Below, one piece after another: positions 1-11,215 of a stretch of 64,000 bases of DNA (positions within the stretch are counted from its first letter, which is position 1; each line of letters starts with the position of its first letter). The notes below the pieces were generated by a model. The model saw only the letters and a list, made by a program, of their open reading frames with translations. It ran no database searches and was not told the origin of the DNA. This DNA comes from Bos javanicus. Taxonomy: Eukaryota > Chordata > Mammalia > Artiodactyla > Bovidae. Location: contig NC_083877.1 of the NCBI RefSeq assembly GCF_032452875.1, positions 47,789,724-47,853,723 of the forward strand, written 5' to 3'. The translations under genes and the position numbers were made by a program.

Positions 1-551
1 TTTTATATAATGTACCATCCTTGCTGAATTCTTTGCCCATATTCTTGTATTTAAATTAATGCTGCAGAAAGCTAGGAAAAATCTGTAGGACCTCAGAGAT
101 ACCAGTAAATAGAGATTGAGTGACAAAGTGGAAAAAAAAATGTAACAAAGTAGAAACATACATTTCATAGGTGTTGCCAAGTGGAAGTCTGGCCAGATTT
201 TGTTATGGGGGAAGTTAATGCAAAAAGCCCTCCAGTCTTTTCTTACCTTCTCTATTCATCTTTAGGGTTGAAAAGATTAATTTTGGAAACCTTGGCTCGA
301 CTCTTCCAACTGTGAGCACACTATCTGTCCTCCCCTAGGCTGTGCCACTGTTGTCAAGCCCTAGTTAGAAAAAGTCATTTTGGAAAAAAAAAAAAAGGAA
401 GGGGCCACAACAGGATGGCAGAAAGTGAATTTCTAGTCGCGGAAGTGCTCAAACCTCTTAATGTGTTGTTTTTTAAAGTTGAGTTTTTATTGGCTTTGAT
501 CGACATGTCTTGGCTGATGGTAGAACCTTACTTCCAGTGGAAGACAGCTCT
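1..551. other. Non-genic sequence, no repeat recognised
   Basis: AT-rich sequence with no recognisable repeat, RNA gene or exon. It includes a 13-base A run near 383-396. Short open frames at 415-642 have no coding features and run into the following SINE. Confidence 0.5.
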
Positions 552-698
552 TTATTTTTATATATTTATTTTTGGCCACACCACACGACGTGTGATACTC
601 GTTCCCCAACTTGGGATGGAGGTATTGGAAGCATGGTGGTAGCTATGGAAGTGGCACTGGAAGCACGGAATCTTAACCACTGGACTGTAAGGGAAGTC
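552..698 (-). mobile_element. CHR-type tRNA-Glu SINE
   Basis: The + strand reads from a T-rich tail, through TTTTTGGCCACACCAC, to the inverted tRNA-like head AACCACTGGACTGTAAGGGA. This is the reverse complement of the CHR SINE head (GGGACTTCCCTGGTGGTCCA). The middle is diverged and contains a repeated GGAAGC motif. Non-coding, RNA polymerase III-derived and carried by LINE machinery. Confidence 0.85.
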
Positions 699-730
699 TC
701 TCCTATTTTTTTTAAGGTTGTTCTTTACTT

Positions 731-1040
731 TTAAAAAATATTACTATTTATCTATTTATTTTGGCTGCACTGAATCTTCATTGCTGCGCTTGGGCTTTCT
801 CTAGTTGTGGTGAACGGGCTTCATTGCTACGCTTGGGCTTCTCGTTGCAATGGCTGCTCTTGTTTTGGAGCGTGGGTTCTAGGGGCGCAGACTTCAGGAG
901 TGGTAGCATGCGGGCTCAGTAGCTGTGGTGCATGGCTTTGTTGCCCCGTGGCATGTGAAATCTTCCCGGACTAGGGATTGAACCCTTGTTCCCTGCTTTG
1001 GAAGGGGAATTCGTAACCACTGGCCTACCAGGTAAGTCCC
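731..1040 (-). mobile_element. CHR-type SINE, long variant
   Basis: The + strand starts with an A/T tail, then GGCTGCACTGAATCTTCATT and repeated TGGGCTTCTC/TAGTTGTGGTG units. It ends with AACCACTGGCCTACCAGGTA, the inverted tRNA-like head. About 310 bp, so the long CHR variant. It follows the shorter CHR copy at 552-698 in the same orientation. Confidence 0.88.
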
Positions 1041-1811
1041 GGAAGTCCCTCTTGATGGGGTTTTAACAAAGGAGATGGAATCCCAGGATCTGATGACTGT
1101 AAAACACTTACTAACCTTGGGGTCCTTTGAGTCCAGGACTCAGCAATGGAATACTGGGAAAGAATATCATATAATGTGTTTAACAGTGATAGAATCAGAA
1201 CTCAAAGAAGGGGAGTGGGAATCTAGCAAATTTTCACTGGAGTGCACACCCCAACCTGGAGGGAGGGTGCTGGTGGAGAGCAACAGGAGTCCTATTTTCG
1301 GAATCTATGGATCATACTTTTTAAAGGCCTAACACAAAGCTGGCATGGAGGCAGGATCCAGGAGTGAAGGAAGACTTAAGCCATCTGGGCATCAGCCGGA
1401 GTCTCAGGCAGCTAAAAACAGATAACGTCTTGTCTTGCCTTGCTGACAATTTCATCTCCAAAGGGAGAGAAAGCAAAGAGAAAAACTGGTAATTGGGACA
1501 AGAAGGAGTCTATTTGGGGTAGGAGAAGACAAGAACCTTGAGGACTGTGGCCCCAGCCGTGGGGTCCATCTAGGAGGGAAGAGAGGCTGAGAAGGGAGTA
1601 GCATGTCAGTCATACGTGAGCAGGACCTGGTGCAAAGGTGTCAGAGAGAAGAGGGGTGATTCTTCTCCCTAAACTATTAAAAGGTGATCTGGTTGCAAGG
1701 GCAGGAGCCTCTCGACGGCCATTCTGCTTATGTAGTCATAAGTGACCTAGAAAGAAAGAGGAGAAGGCTCGCAAAGAAGCCAGTACAGCCACATGGAAAA
1801 GGAAAGCAGGA
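1041..1811. other. Non-genic sequence, nothing recognised
   Basis: Single-copy-like, purine-rich sequence. No repeat signature, splice-bounded exon or RNA gene was seen. Confidence 0.45.
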
Positions 1812-2210
1812 GTGTCTTAGTCAGAGTTCTCCAAATAGGATAGACACGTGTGCATGCAAACCTGCTCACACTCCTATATACACACATCCATGTAATTCTT
1901 TTAAGGAATTGACTCCTGTGATTGCGGGATTGGAAAGTCCAAAATCCATAGAACAAGCCAGATTGGAAGTTCAGATGAGAGTTGATTTTGCAGGCCGGAG
2001 TCCAAATTCTTCAGGGCAGCAGGTTGGAAATTCAGGCAAAGTTCCAAATGGCAGCCTAGGGGAGAATTCCTTCTACTTTAGGGAACCTCAGTCTGTGCCC
2101 TTAAAGCCTTCAACCTATTGGATGAGGCCCATGTACAATATTGGGGGGGTGGAATCTCCTTTCCTCAAGTGTATTGATTTAAATGCTACTTTCATCTAAA
2201 AACCAGGCAA
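1812..2210 (+). repeat. Old interspersed repeat, family not named
   Basis: The segment begins TTAGTCAGAGTTCTCCAAAT and ends near ATTGGATGAGGCCCATGTAC and CAAGTGTATTGATTTAAATG. These phrases belong to a dispersed mammalian repeat I recognise by wording but cannot assign to a family with confidence. The 171-codon open frame over this stretch is a by-product of the repeat. Confidence 0.55.
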
Positions 2211-2714
2211 CATCAAGATTGGTGTTTGACCCAAAAATGGGGCACCGTACCTTAGCCCTATTGACAGGTAAGTAACCCTCACCAGAAACATGTAGCCAAG
2301 GACCAATTCAAGAACACTGCCTGGCCACAGGATGAACCCCAGGAAGGCTATGGTGGGATGTGGCTGAAAGGACACGGTGGGGACACTGAGAATTAGTGTG
2401 CAGTGGATAGAGGGGGCACTGATAACAAGATGCAGATTACTTTCTTCTTGGTTGAGGAGGAATCTCTGTAACCTGGATAGGGAACGCGAGAGATCGGATA
2501 CCACATAAGATGCTGAAAGTTACTGATCTATTCCCGATGCCCTGTCAGAGTTGAAAACCATCAGCTTCAGCTTGTATGTAAGAATGACTGAAGATCTGGG
2601 AAACAGAGCGTTTTTTGCTTAAATTAAATTTTACTAATATTACACAGTCCTGAATTTCTCCTGAGGGAGTCATCATGGATATGTCCAAAGATTTTGTTGC
2701 AAAGCCTTGTGCAT
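2211..2714. other. Non-genic sequence, nothing recognised
   Basis: No convincing repeat, exon or regulatory feature was seen. Confidence 0.4.
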
Positions 2715-2905
2715 AACAGTAAGACAGGCAGAGAACCTAAACATCTTAATAAAAGGATATTAAGTGAATAATTATGGGATATTGTCACAGTGCAATACTA
2801 TACTGTGCAACCATTAAACATGACAGGAAGATTTCTTAATGGATGTTGTCTACAGCATTTGGTCAAATAAACAAAGCAGGTTATAAAAAATGAGAAAGAT
2901 CTGAG
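2715..2905 (+). mobile_element. Old L1 3' region fragment
   Basis: The order 'aacctaaacatctt ... attatgggatattg ... caaccattaaacatgacag' follows the 3' part of old mammalian L1 elements (consensus: tatggtacatccatacaatgg ... cagccattaaaaa). Heavily diverged, so subfamily and exact ends are uncertain. Confidence 0.5.
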
Positions 2906-3434
2906 GCTGAAGATAAGAAGAGAGACCTGCACACCTTGAAGTCTACCAGCCCCTTGGCTAAGACCCATTTTGACTCAGGCTGCTGCAACTTTCTGGGGAT
3001 GTGCTTGGTGAACTCCTATCGAGAATTCAGAGAGATCACAGAGAGCCCAGAGGGGATGAGAGGGATGCAGGGTAGCATTCAGCTTTTCATGCAGGGAACA
3101 TAACTGGATATAAATCGTTAGCCAATTTCTAAAATAAATTACAAGCCAAATTGCTCAGAAACTAAATTCTGAGCATTTAGAAATACACGTTGCAGAGGGA
3201 GGAGGTAGCCTGGGGTAACAGGTTTGAGATGGATCACCCACTTGTGCATAGGGACTCCTCACCCCGTCCTCCCAGCCCTGGGCACGGGGCTGCCTTTCTT
3301 TATTCTCCTTGGTATCCCTTCTGAGAGCCAAGCACAGTCAGAGGGCATGGACCCAGTCAGCCTGAGATCCCGCAGCTGGACATTTAGGACCCAGGACATC
3401 AGTAGGGCTTATGTTCCTTTTTCTTACTCTCCAC
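2906..3434. other. Non-genic sequence, nothing recognised
   Basis: No repeat or exon recognised. A 91-codon open frame at 3224-3499 runs into the adjacent DNA transposon and is not considered real. Confidence 0.4.
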
Positions 3435-3749
3435 CAGGGCTGGCAAACTATGGCCATGGGCTGAATCCAGGCCCCTGGCTATTTCTGTATGTTCTGTGAG
3501 CTAAGAATGGATTTTATAATGGTTGCGAAAAAAATATTTTGCGACATGTGAAAATGATATGAAATTCAAATTTTGGTGCCCATAAATAAAGTTTTGTTGG
3601 AACACAGCCATGCCCTTTGTTTATATATCGTCCATGGTTGCTTTGGGGCAAGAAAAATGGAGTTGAGTAGTTGTGATAGAGACGGTCTAACCTGCAAACT
3701 TGAAATATTTACTCTCTGGCCCTTCACAGAAAGAATATGCTGACCCCTG
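3435..3749 (+). mobile_element. Non-autonomous hAT DNA transposon, MER33-like
   Basis: The element starts CAGGGCTGGCAAACTATGGC and ends ATGCTGACCCCTG, whose reverse complement (CAGGGGTCAGCAT) matches the start, so terminal inverted repeats are visible. The internal phrases AAATAAAGTTTTGTTGGAAC and GAGTTGAGTAGTTGTGATAG are typical of this family. The flanking 8-mers ctctccac and ttctctag match at 5 of 8 positions, as expected for an eroded target duplication. About 315 bp, with no transposase. The name MER33 is from memory. Confidence 0.8.
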
Positions 3750-4037
3750 TTCTCTAGCCTTGTGGTCAGTTCTTTTAGGGCTCCTATGTTAACGATGACT
3801 GTCCTACCAGAGAACATTTATGAAACCATGTCAGAACCTGGGAAATAAAATATAGAAAGCACTTTTGATATTGGCATAGCTGGTGGGGGGTGACACCATG
3901 CAGCATGGGAAGACGAGGGGAGACAGGACATGTGGCATTGTGGAGCTTTCCGGGATTTATTCTAGCTTTAATTTGTTTGTTGTTAGATTTTTTACCTATG
4001 GAGGACATGAGTAAAAATCAAGCTTTTATATTTTTGC
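3750..4037. other. Non-genic spacer
   Basis: No feature recognised between the DNA transposon and the BovB 3' end. Confidence 0.4.
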
Positions 4038-4470
4038 AGATCAGATCAGATCAGTCGCTCAGTCGTGTCTGACTCTTTGTGACCCCATGAATCGTAGCAC
4101 TCCAGGCCTCCTTGTCCATCACCAACTCCCGGAGTTCACTCAGACTCATGTCCATCGAGTCAGTGATGCCATCCAGCCATCTCATTCTCTGTCGTCCCCT
4201 TCTCCTCTTGCCCCCAATCCCTCCCAGTCTTTTCCAATGAGTCAACACTTCGCATGAGGTGGCCAAAGTACTGGAGTTTCAGCTTTAGCATCATTCCTTC
4301 CAAAGAAATCCGAGGGCTGATCTCCTTCAGAATGGACTGGTTGGATCTCCTTGCAGTCCAAGGGACTCTCAAGAGTCTTCTCCAACACCACAGTTCAAAA
4401 GCATCAATTCTTTGGCACTCAGCCTTCTTCACAGTCCAACTCTCACATCCATACATGACCACAGGAAAAA
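4038..4470 (-). mobile_element. BovB (RTE) LINE, 5'-truncated 3' end
   Basis: Read on the - strand, this is the C-terminal part of BovB ORF2 (VVMYGCESWTVKKAE, FELWCWRRLLRVPWTARRS, LQYFGHLM) followed by the short 3' end with GATC repeats. Frameshifts and a stop break the frame near QSILKEISPRISLEG. It is truncated on its 5' side at about 4470, where a perfect inverted repeat begins. Confidence 0.92.
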
Positions 4471-4528
4471 TAAAAGGCTTGCAAAAAAAATACATATATA
4501 TATATGATTTTTGCAAGCCTTTTATTTT
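4467..4528. repeat. Perfect 21-bp inverted repeat with AT-rich loop
   Basis: The left arm 4467-4487 (aaaataaaaggcttgcaaaa plus a) is the exact reverse complement of the right arm 4508-4528. The 20-nt loop is (TA)-rich. It lies exactly at the junction between a BovB fragment and an L1 3' fragment. Confidence 0.95.
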
Positions 4529-4863
4529 GTATTGGGGTATAGCTGATTAATAACGTGTGATGGTTTCAGATGCACGGCAGAGTGACTCAGTCACACACTT
4601 ACGTGTCTCCATTCTCGCCCAAGCTCTCCTCTCATCCAGGCTGCCACATAACATTGAGCAGAATTCCCTGCGCTCTACAGTAGGCCCTTCTTGGCTATCC
4701 ATTTTAAACATAGCAGTGACATGTCCATCCCAAACTCCCTACCTTGGCAATCATTGCTTCTTTCTCTAAGTCTGAGTCTGTTTCTGTTTTGTAAATATAT
4801 TTGTATCATTTCTTTTCAGACTCCACACATAAGGGGTATCATATGATATTTCTCTTTGTCTAG
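4517..4863 (-). mobile_element. Artiodactyl L1 3' UTR fragment
   Basis: The + strand reads TTTTGTATTGGGGTATAGCT, GCTGCCACATAACATTGAGC and TCATTTCTTTTCAGACTCCA, the complement of the 3' end of ruminant L1. It is homologous to the fragment at 58676-58966, which has the same orientation. No ORF2 remains. Confidence 0.8.
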
Positions 4864-7424
4864 TCTTTTAGAGATTATGATCCGGGCTTTCAGTAGGGCC
4901 TTTGCAAAGTCTCTTGTGATATCCTGTGTATCCAGTAGTGAAAATGTGGATTTGATGATAAAAAATTAGTTACAGGTGTTAGAGGCTGATGAACTGTTCC
5001 CACAGGATGTGGTTAATGAATTGCTGCCATCCTAAGAATCTAGTACTGTGCTGTGGGGTCAAGTCTTGGAGCCTGTCTTAGCTAGCATTTACATCAAATC
5101 TTTGAATAAAGACAGAGAACATGGCCATCCAGTCCAGTGTAAAATAAGGCTGGGCGTTTTAGCAGTTCAAGGCAGAAAGCTGGGAGTGTCACATCAAGCA
5201 GGGGATGATTATAAACCCTGAGTGTGATATCATGAAAGACTAGGAAGAGAAGTGTGTGCTCAGAGCATGAGACACCCCAGGACTTGCACTGTACTGGAGA
5301 GATGTCCTGGGAGCATCGTGTTCCATCCCAGCTCCACATTGTAGGAGAGAAATTTGCAAGTGAAATGGTCAGCAAGAAGCTTGGCCAGGGTAGTTACAGG
5401 TCTGTGAACAGAATCACATGTGGAACAGGAGAAGGTATGAGGGCTCTTCAGCCTGAGGAAGAGCACTTAAATAGAGCATCATTTTAGTTGGGTTCCCCGG
5501 GAATGGACCATGAGACAAGCACTGGGTGTGTGTGCTACATTTGAGAAGTACAGAAACCCCGGAGGGGAGTGAGGCAGCCAGTGATGGATGTCAGCCAGCC
5601 AGCTCCCACTGTGGGTACTGGGGCTTAATTCTGCAGAGAAACTGGGAAATGGCATAGAACGTACATCTCAGTGATCCCATCTAGCAGGTGAGTTCTCTGG
5701 GGCATGTGTCATTGACTGGGGGCTATGCTCAGGGTCAAGCCAAGGCTTCAGAGAGAGCCCCAGGCCCACAATTGGGACACCGATAGTGGGAAGGCTCTAC
5801 AGACGTGGTACCAACACATGTGCCATACAGACATCCAATCATCCTTGGATGTTTGAAGGGCTGTGATGTGGGTGAGAATAACAGAAAGCAAATTTGAGGT
5901 GAAAGGAACAAGGCCTTTGCTGGCAGCCGGAGTGCCGTGAATTGGTGACGTCACAAGTTTGTGTAGCTCCCAGCATAAGGACCTGAGGGACTCGATCTGG
6001 GAAATGCTGTGGAGACATTCTAGCTTTGATCAGGGTGTTGGAAAGAATGACACACTATTCCTTTCCAGGTCCAAGATGCTCTCATTTTATGAATGAAACC
6101 CTAATGGATGTTGGAGCACCCAGTATTGGGTGACAGGCCTGGTGGTGATGGAGAAGGAATGGGGGTCTGTGAGATGGTGCTGTGCACACAGTCCCCCAGG
6201 CTCCCTGGGCTGGGGCCAGCCTAGATAAGAGGGTGGGGAACTGCAGGCCATTCTCATCTAGGGCTTTGATCCTCTGATTCCCAACATCAGCCCTGGTGAG
6301 CAAAATTGAAGCACAATTGAAGAGTTCAAAATCAGCCCCTTGGGCAAAAAAATTAGCACAGGCGACTGTGCGGTCCTGCCTGCCTGGCAGCCCAGTGGCC
6401 TCAGCTTTGCTTCAGAGGTCTTGGAGCCCTGGGGCTTGGTCCCCCTTCCTACCTTCCCTCCCAGGCCCTCTGAGCTGGAGCTCAGCCGCTCAGGGCAGAG
6501 GCAGCTCATTATTTTGCTGCAGTTGACTTGCAATCTGAAATCAATTGGGTATCAAATATGCAGGCCTCAGTTTGATACCGTTTTTCAAAGGTGCAATAAC
6601 GTTCAGAAATGACACTGCATTTCCTAATTATGAAATTCTGTCGTTGCCGCTCAGTCTAGGGTGACTTGGCTGCAGGGTTTTCTCTTTCTTTCTTCTACTT
6701 TTTTTTTTTTTTGTTAAGGGTTTAGCACACACTACGATTATTTTAAAATTGCTTTGGAAGAATATATTTCATCAGCGAACTACCAGCGTGCTTATTACCG
6801 AAGTTTGGAGGCAATTGAGAGGAAGGATAAATTAGCACAGACTCTGCAGGCCCAGGAAAGCTGTGCCCTCCCTGGCCCCCACCACTGGCTTCTCATCACA
6901 GCTAATAAAACCTTTCACCATCAGCACCTCCACATTCTTACCCTCCTTGCTCATGGCACATGCATCAAGATCCTGAACTACTTGGGGACCGCAAGAGGCT
7001 GCTTGGGAAACCCCTGCTCTGCATCGAAACTGGGGAGCTGCCATGGGGAAGGATGGAGAAGAGGCAGGGAGTTAATGACTCACAGAAAGCCAAGGTCCTT
7101 CACTTCCCCATGAACTCCACAACTAGAAGAATTGCTGCTTTGGTGCTCGGAGCTCCTGGGATGTCAAGGCTTTGTTTGCTCAGGAACCCAAGTGCCTCTG
7201 TGGGAGGTGGGATTGTCTAGTGAGCTCCCAACATTTACAAAGTGGTCCAGAGCCAATGGCTGACAGATACCAAGGCACGGTGAATCTGCAGATGTCATGT
7301 TGATTGAGAGAAGCAGAGACACCAAGAGCACAGGCGGCATGATTCTATTGACGTCACTGTTCTAGAACAGGCATAATGCATCCATGGGGATAGATATCAG
7401 AATGGTAGTGCCAGTGGAGAGGGG
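4864..7424. other. Repeat-poor, non-genic stretch
   Basis: About 2.5 kb with almost no recognisable repeats. Short open frames on both strands lack splice context and coding bias. A poly-T run sits near 6700-6712. Positions 6510-6860 look conserved-element-like: AT-rich, with homeodomain-type cores such as CCTAATTATG. Confidence 0.5.
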
Positions 7425-7545
7425 GAGATTGACTGAAACACAGCACGAGGGAACATGCCGAGCTGATGGGAACATTCTCATGTTGTTCTATGAACAAATA
7501 GACTTGCCCAAATTCACTGAACTGTGTGCTTAAAAAAAATCTTGG
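7425..7545 (+). mobile_element. Old L1M 3' UTR fragment (tentative)
   Basis: 'cacgagggaacatgcc', 'gatgggaacattctcatgtt' and 'actgaactgtgtgcttaaaa' follow the order of old L1M 3' UTRs (cacgagggaactttctggggtgatgg, then tcatcgaactgtacactaa). Diverged and short. Confidence 0.5.
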
Positions 7546-8684
7546 GTTGACTTAATGCTACTTAGGTGATGTAGCTGGGGGCTTTCAGAACAGTTGTGGC
7601 CCATCCCATATGGGTACTGATGACTCCTCGCTCTCAAGAGAGCATGGCCTCAGGGGTTTATGCTTTCTGCTATGAAATAGAATCACAGTGGCTATCCATC
7701 CTTGCCTGGGGCTCTGCCCTGTTATCCTAGCCATGAGCTAAATATGCAAATACTGCCCCAGTCTCTGGGGAAGCAGCCTTGGTTTCTGAGAAATATATGC
7801 CCCTTGCAGCCCACACCATCCCTGTCTTGACAAAGAAGTGACTGCCAGGGGTATAGCACAAAGTCAAATGCTGATAACACATGGGAACCTCCGGGGTTGG
7901 GGTGAAGGGGATCGGATGAGATGATACTTCCCAAGGAACTTTGTTTCATTCTTTCTTCTTTTTTTTTTGGTAACAAAGACCTCTTCACATTGGTGAATTA
8001 TGAATATGCAGAAAAGATGGTATGAGACCACTCTGTGTCTCTGAACTGAGGCCAGTTTAATTCCTAGGGCTCTAGTCCCTGGTACTTTTCCTGCATTTTC
8101 AGCAGCACCTGAAATAGATTTCACTTCATATGAAATGCAAAACACTGCAGAGTAGAAAGCTCACCCTGGTCTGTGATCCAGGCGAGTGTTCTCAAGCCTG
8201 GTGTTCATATTTTTTTTTTCCTCCCTTTCTTCAAAATACTGTCTTGCTAAAGCCCACAGATGGGGATCATAGGATAAGTAGATGCATAATATATTACCCA
8301 AAATATTCCACCAGGCATCTTCTTTTACAGGTCAGGAGGACTTGCAAATGGAGTCTTCTAGGTCACCACATTTCCATCTGAGAGAAATTCTCTCTCATAA
8401 TTAAGATTAGGTCAGCATTCCATTACAGAACCCGGTGGTAAAATCCATTCTGAAGTGGGGCTTGGTTTGAAAGCTCTTGGAGAAAACTCTGAAAATGGTC
8501 ATATAGCACTTTTCCCTTTAGAAACTAGAGAAACAAAAATGCACCGCGAGTCAGAAGCAGCAGGGTCAAGGGGCTGGGGGAGGTTGCCGCGGCCCCTCAG
8601 TCCAGCAACATACGACATGGGAGGAGTTTTCAAGTCCCAGCCAGGGTTCCCCTGTCAATCCTTTGTTTTCTCTGTCAATCCTCT
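7546..8684. other. Non-genic, single-copy-like stretch
   Basis: No repeat or exon recognised. There are short T-rich runs near 7961 and 8210. Confidence 0.45.
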
Positions 8685-8850
8685 CTAACAGAATCACCTA
8701 GGCTCTACCTGTCCTCAGTGAATGCAGAGTCTTGCCCTCCTATGGCACAGGCTACCTGCTCACCAGATCCACCCACACAGAAGGGCCAGGGTGGGGCCTG
8801 GGAATCTGTATCTCATAACTAGGTTCCCAGATGTTTTCCAGGAAAAGGCA
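8685..8850 (+). mobile_element. MER20-like hAT remnant
   Basis: 'agaatcacctaggctc', 'gaatgcagagtcttgcc', 'ggccagggtggggcctggga' and 'cccagatg' follow the MER20 order (aatcacctggggatc, aatgcagattct, ggggtggggcctgaga). The terminal repeats are eroded and the name is from memory. Confidence 0.55.
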
Positions 8851-8944
8851 AAGCCTCCTAATCTAGGTTTTACTACTTTGTTGCTGGTGGCCTTGGCGAA
8901 ATATCTCTACCTTCTGATGCCTTGTATCCTTATTTACAAATAAC

Positions 8945-9164
8945 AGCTAAAAGTAAATAACATTTACTGAGTGTTTACCATGTGTGAAGCATGTTCTTAG
9001 AGTGTCTCATGACTTAGCCCATCTAATTTTCACAGCAGGTTTATAAGATTGGTACTATAATTATCTATTTTTAGGATGAGGAGTAGGAGACCCAGAGTAG
9101 TTAAGTAAGTTACCCAATAACACAGCTCAGTTGAGTGGCAGAGCTGGGCTTTGAGATCCAGTCT
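8945..9164 (+). mobile_element. MIR SINE
   Basis: In order: 'aacatttactgagtgtttac', 'agcccatctaattttcacag', 'aggatgaggagtaggagacc', 'gttaagtaagttacccaata', 'gtggcagagctgggctttga'. This is a near full-length MIR core plus 3' part. A Bov-tA sits in its 3' end, and a few MIR-like bases may continue to about 9400. Confidence 0.88.
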
Positions 9165-9375
9165 GGGGCGTCTCTGGTGGCTCAGACAGTAAAGAATCTG
9201 CTGGTAATGTAGGACACCTGGTTTGATGCCTGGGTTGGGATGATCCCCTGGAGAAGGGAATGGCTACCCACTCCAGTATTCTTTCCTGGAGAATCCCCAT
9301 GAACAGAGGAGCCTGGTGGGCTTCAGTCCATGGGGTCGCAAAGAGTTGAACACGTCTGAGTGACTAGCACTTTCT
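9165..9375 (+). mobile_element. Bov-tA SINE
   Basis: Head 'tctctggtggctcagacagt', then 'gatcccctggagaaggg', 'cccactccagtattcttt', 'gaggagcctggtgggcttc' and 'gactagcacttt'. This is a full-length tRNA-headed ruminant SINE with a BovB-derived tail. It is inserted in the 3' end of a MIR. Confidence 0.95.
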
Positions 9376-9493
9376 GGGTCTGCCATGTTATGCTACTCCT
9401 TGGAGGATAATATAATTCTTACCATCCTGGATTGAGAGGGGCAAATGAAGTAGAGAATATCAAACTACTTTGTGGATATTTTTTTTAGGATTC

Positions 9494-9662
9494 AAAAAAA
9501 AAAAAAAAAAAAAAACGTATTTGGCTGAGCTGGGTCTTAGTCATGGCACATGGGATCTTTTACTTACAGCACACGTGAACTAGCTCCCTGACCAGGGCTT
9601 GAACCTGGGGCCCCTGCACTGGGAGTGTGGAGTCTTAGCCACTGGACCACCAGGGAAGTCCC
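9494..9662 (-). mobile_element. CHR-type SINE
   Basis: The + strand begins with an A22 run and TATTTGGCTGAGCTGGGTCT and ends CACTGGACCACCAGGGAAGT, the inverted tRNA-like head. The long A run is at the side where T-rich sequence is usual for this orientation. Confidence 0.9.
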
Positions 9663-10139
9663 TGTTTTTTGAATATTTCTCTGAACCCTGGGTCCACATC
9701 TTCTGGTTTCCTATCTGGAATTGTCTGGGTTCTTCCCGCTCTCCAGTCATCTTCCTCTCCCTTTCTGGTACTACTTGAATCTTTGATTTGTGAACAGCCA
9801 ATCTCACTGGCTAATCTACAATCCAGTGTTGATAAATGATGATAGCCTAATGCGTTTGCTTTTCTCAGATTACACACTTCCATTTTAGCTGAAGTTTTAA
9901 CTACGATTTCCTAGTCTGCTGACACTAGGGGTCCCCCCTCCTTCTCCTCATCAGCCCCATGTTCTATGAGATGTTTCTGAAAGAAGCAAACTTTGTAGGA
10001 ATTGGTTCCACACATGCGAGCATCTTTATACTTTATAAGACAAAAGAGAATTTGTGGGCCTTATTTCTGTGTCTTATTTGAAAGCTTGAAAAGTTCAGAA
10101 GAAATCCTCCTCACTGCCATCTGAATGGGTCACCCTTGT
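9663..10139. other. Non-genic spacer
   Basis: No repeat or exon recognised. Confidence 0.4.
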
Positions 10140-10357
10140 AAGAACCATTGTCTTGGGACTTCCCTGGTGGTCCAGTGGTTAAGACTTCACCTTCCAACGC
10201 AGGAGGTGCGTGTTCTATCCCTGGTGGGGAGCTAAGACCCCACATGCCTCGTGGCCAGAAAACCAAAACACGAAAGAGAAGCAATGCTGTAACAAATTCA
10301 ACAAAGACTTTAAAAATGGTCCACATCAAAAAATCTTAAGAAAAAGAACCATTGTCT
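10140..10357 (+). mobile_element. CHR-type SINE with 14-bp target duplication
   Basis: The SINE body (10154-10343) starts GGGACTTCCCTGGTGGTCCA and ends in an A-rich tail. It is flanked by perfect direct repeats AAGAACCATTGTCT at 10140-10153 and 10344-10357, the target site duplication of LINE-mediated insertion. Confidence 0.96.
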
Positions 10358-10929
10358 CTCCCCAAGGGCCACACAGCTGGGCAGAGTGGAGGCTGTCAGA
10401 GTGGGGTACAGAGGGTACTGTGTGTGATAGGTGACGTCCCACTCTGTCTCTGGGTCAGGCTGGCCCTGCTGCTCAGCACGTTTCCCCCAAGAGCTGATGA
10501 GAAGGTGGACAGCAGACTCACTAAGAGGGTGGAACATGGAGCCCATGGGGATGGGATGGGGCTGCTGCCCAGAGAGGGGAAAACATGCCTGCAAGTTGCT
10601 GAGAAAGGTGTGTGTTTGCCTGAGGTTCATCACAGCCCTTCATCCTGTGTGCTGCTTGTATCGCCCCTGTTTCTGTTAATGGATGTATTCTCGGGGCTCT
10701 GTATACATACCTGACACATACAGGGGCTTCATTGCTCTGGGGCCATGAATGGCTCCAGGGCCTGAGGAGCATCTGTGCTGCCTCTTGCCCCCACCACCAA
10801 CCCCACTCCCTCTCCTCCAGCCACACTGGCCTCCTTGGACACATGACCCGTACTCCTGCCTTGGCCCTTTAGCTGGTCTCTTTCTTGGGCTTTTGGTTCT
10901 AACAGTCTTACATCCTAGGCAAACTGAGG
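10358..10929. other. Non-genic, single-copy-like stretch
   Basis: Overlapping open frames of 80-120 codons lie on both strands (10352-10987). They are explained by GC-rich composition; none has paired splice sites or a recognisable domain. Confidence 0.45.
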
Positions 10930-11215
10930 TCATTGATCCTCCTACATTTCTCTGGAATGTTCTCCAACATTCCAACCAGGCAAACAAATTCCTTTGTTCC
11001 CATCAGGTCTTTGCTTAAATCTTGCTTTCTCAACGAGGCCCACTGCTTCCTACTCTCATGGTAAAATGGAAATTCTACCATTTCCCTAGAATTAAGCGCC
11101 CTGAGGGGCAGTCTGTCTTGTTGGTTTCTGACTTAGCCTGAGTGCCTAGAACAGTGCCTGGCATATAGTAGACGCTCAATAAATAAAGAAGGAATGAATG
11201 AGCACTCATATTTTC
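10930..11215 (+). mobile_element. L2 LINE 3' end
   Basis: 'cccatcaggtctttgcttaa', 'tttctcaacgaggcccactg', 'agaacagtgcctggcatata' and 'cgctcaataaataaagaagg' are in the order of the L2 3' UTR. No open frame remains. Confidence 0.85.

Noticed and set aside
1684..2199. 171-codon open frame on +
   Set aside because: It overlaps an old dispersed repeat (1812-2210) and has no splice context or protein domain.
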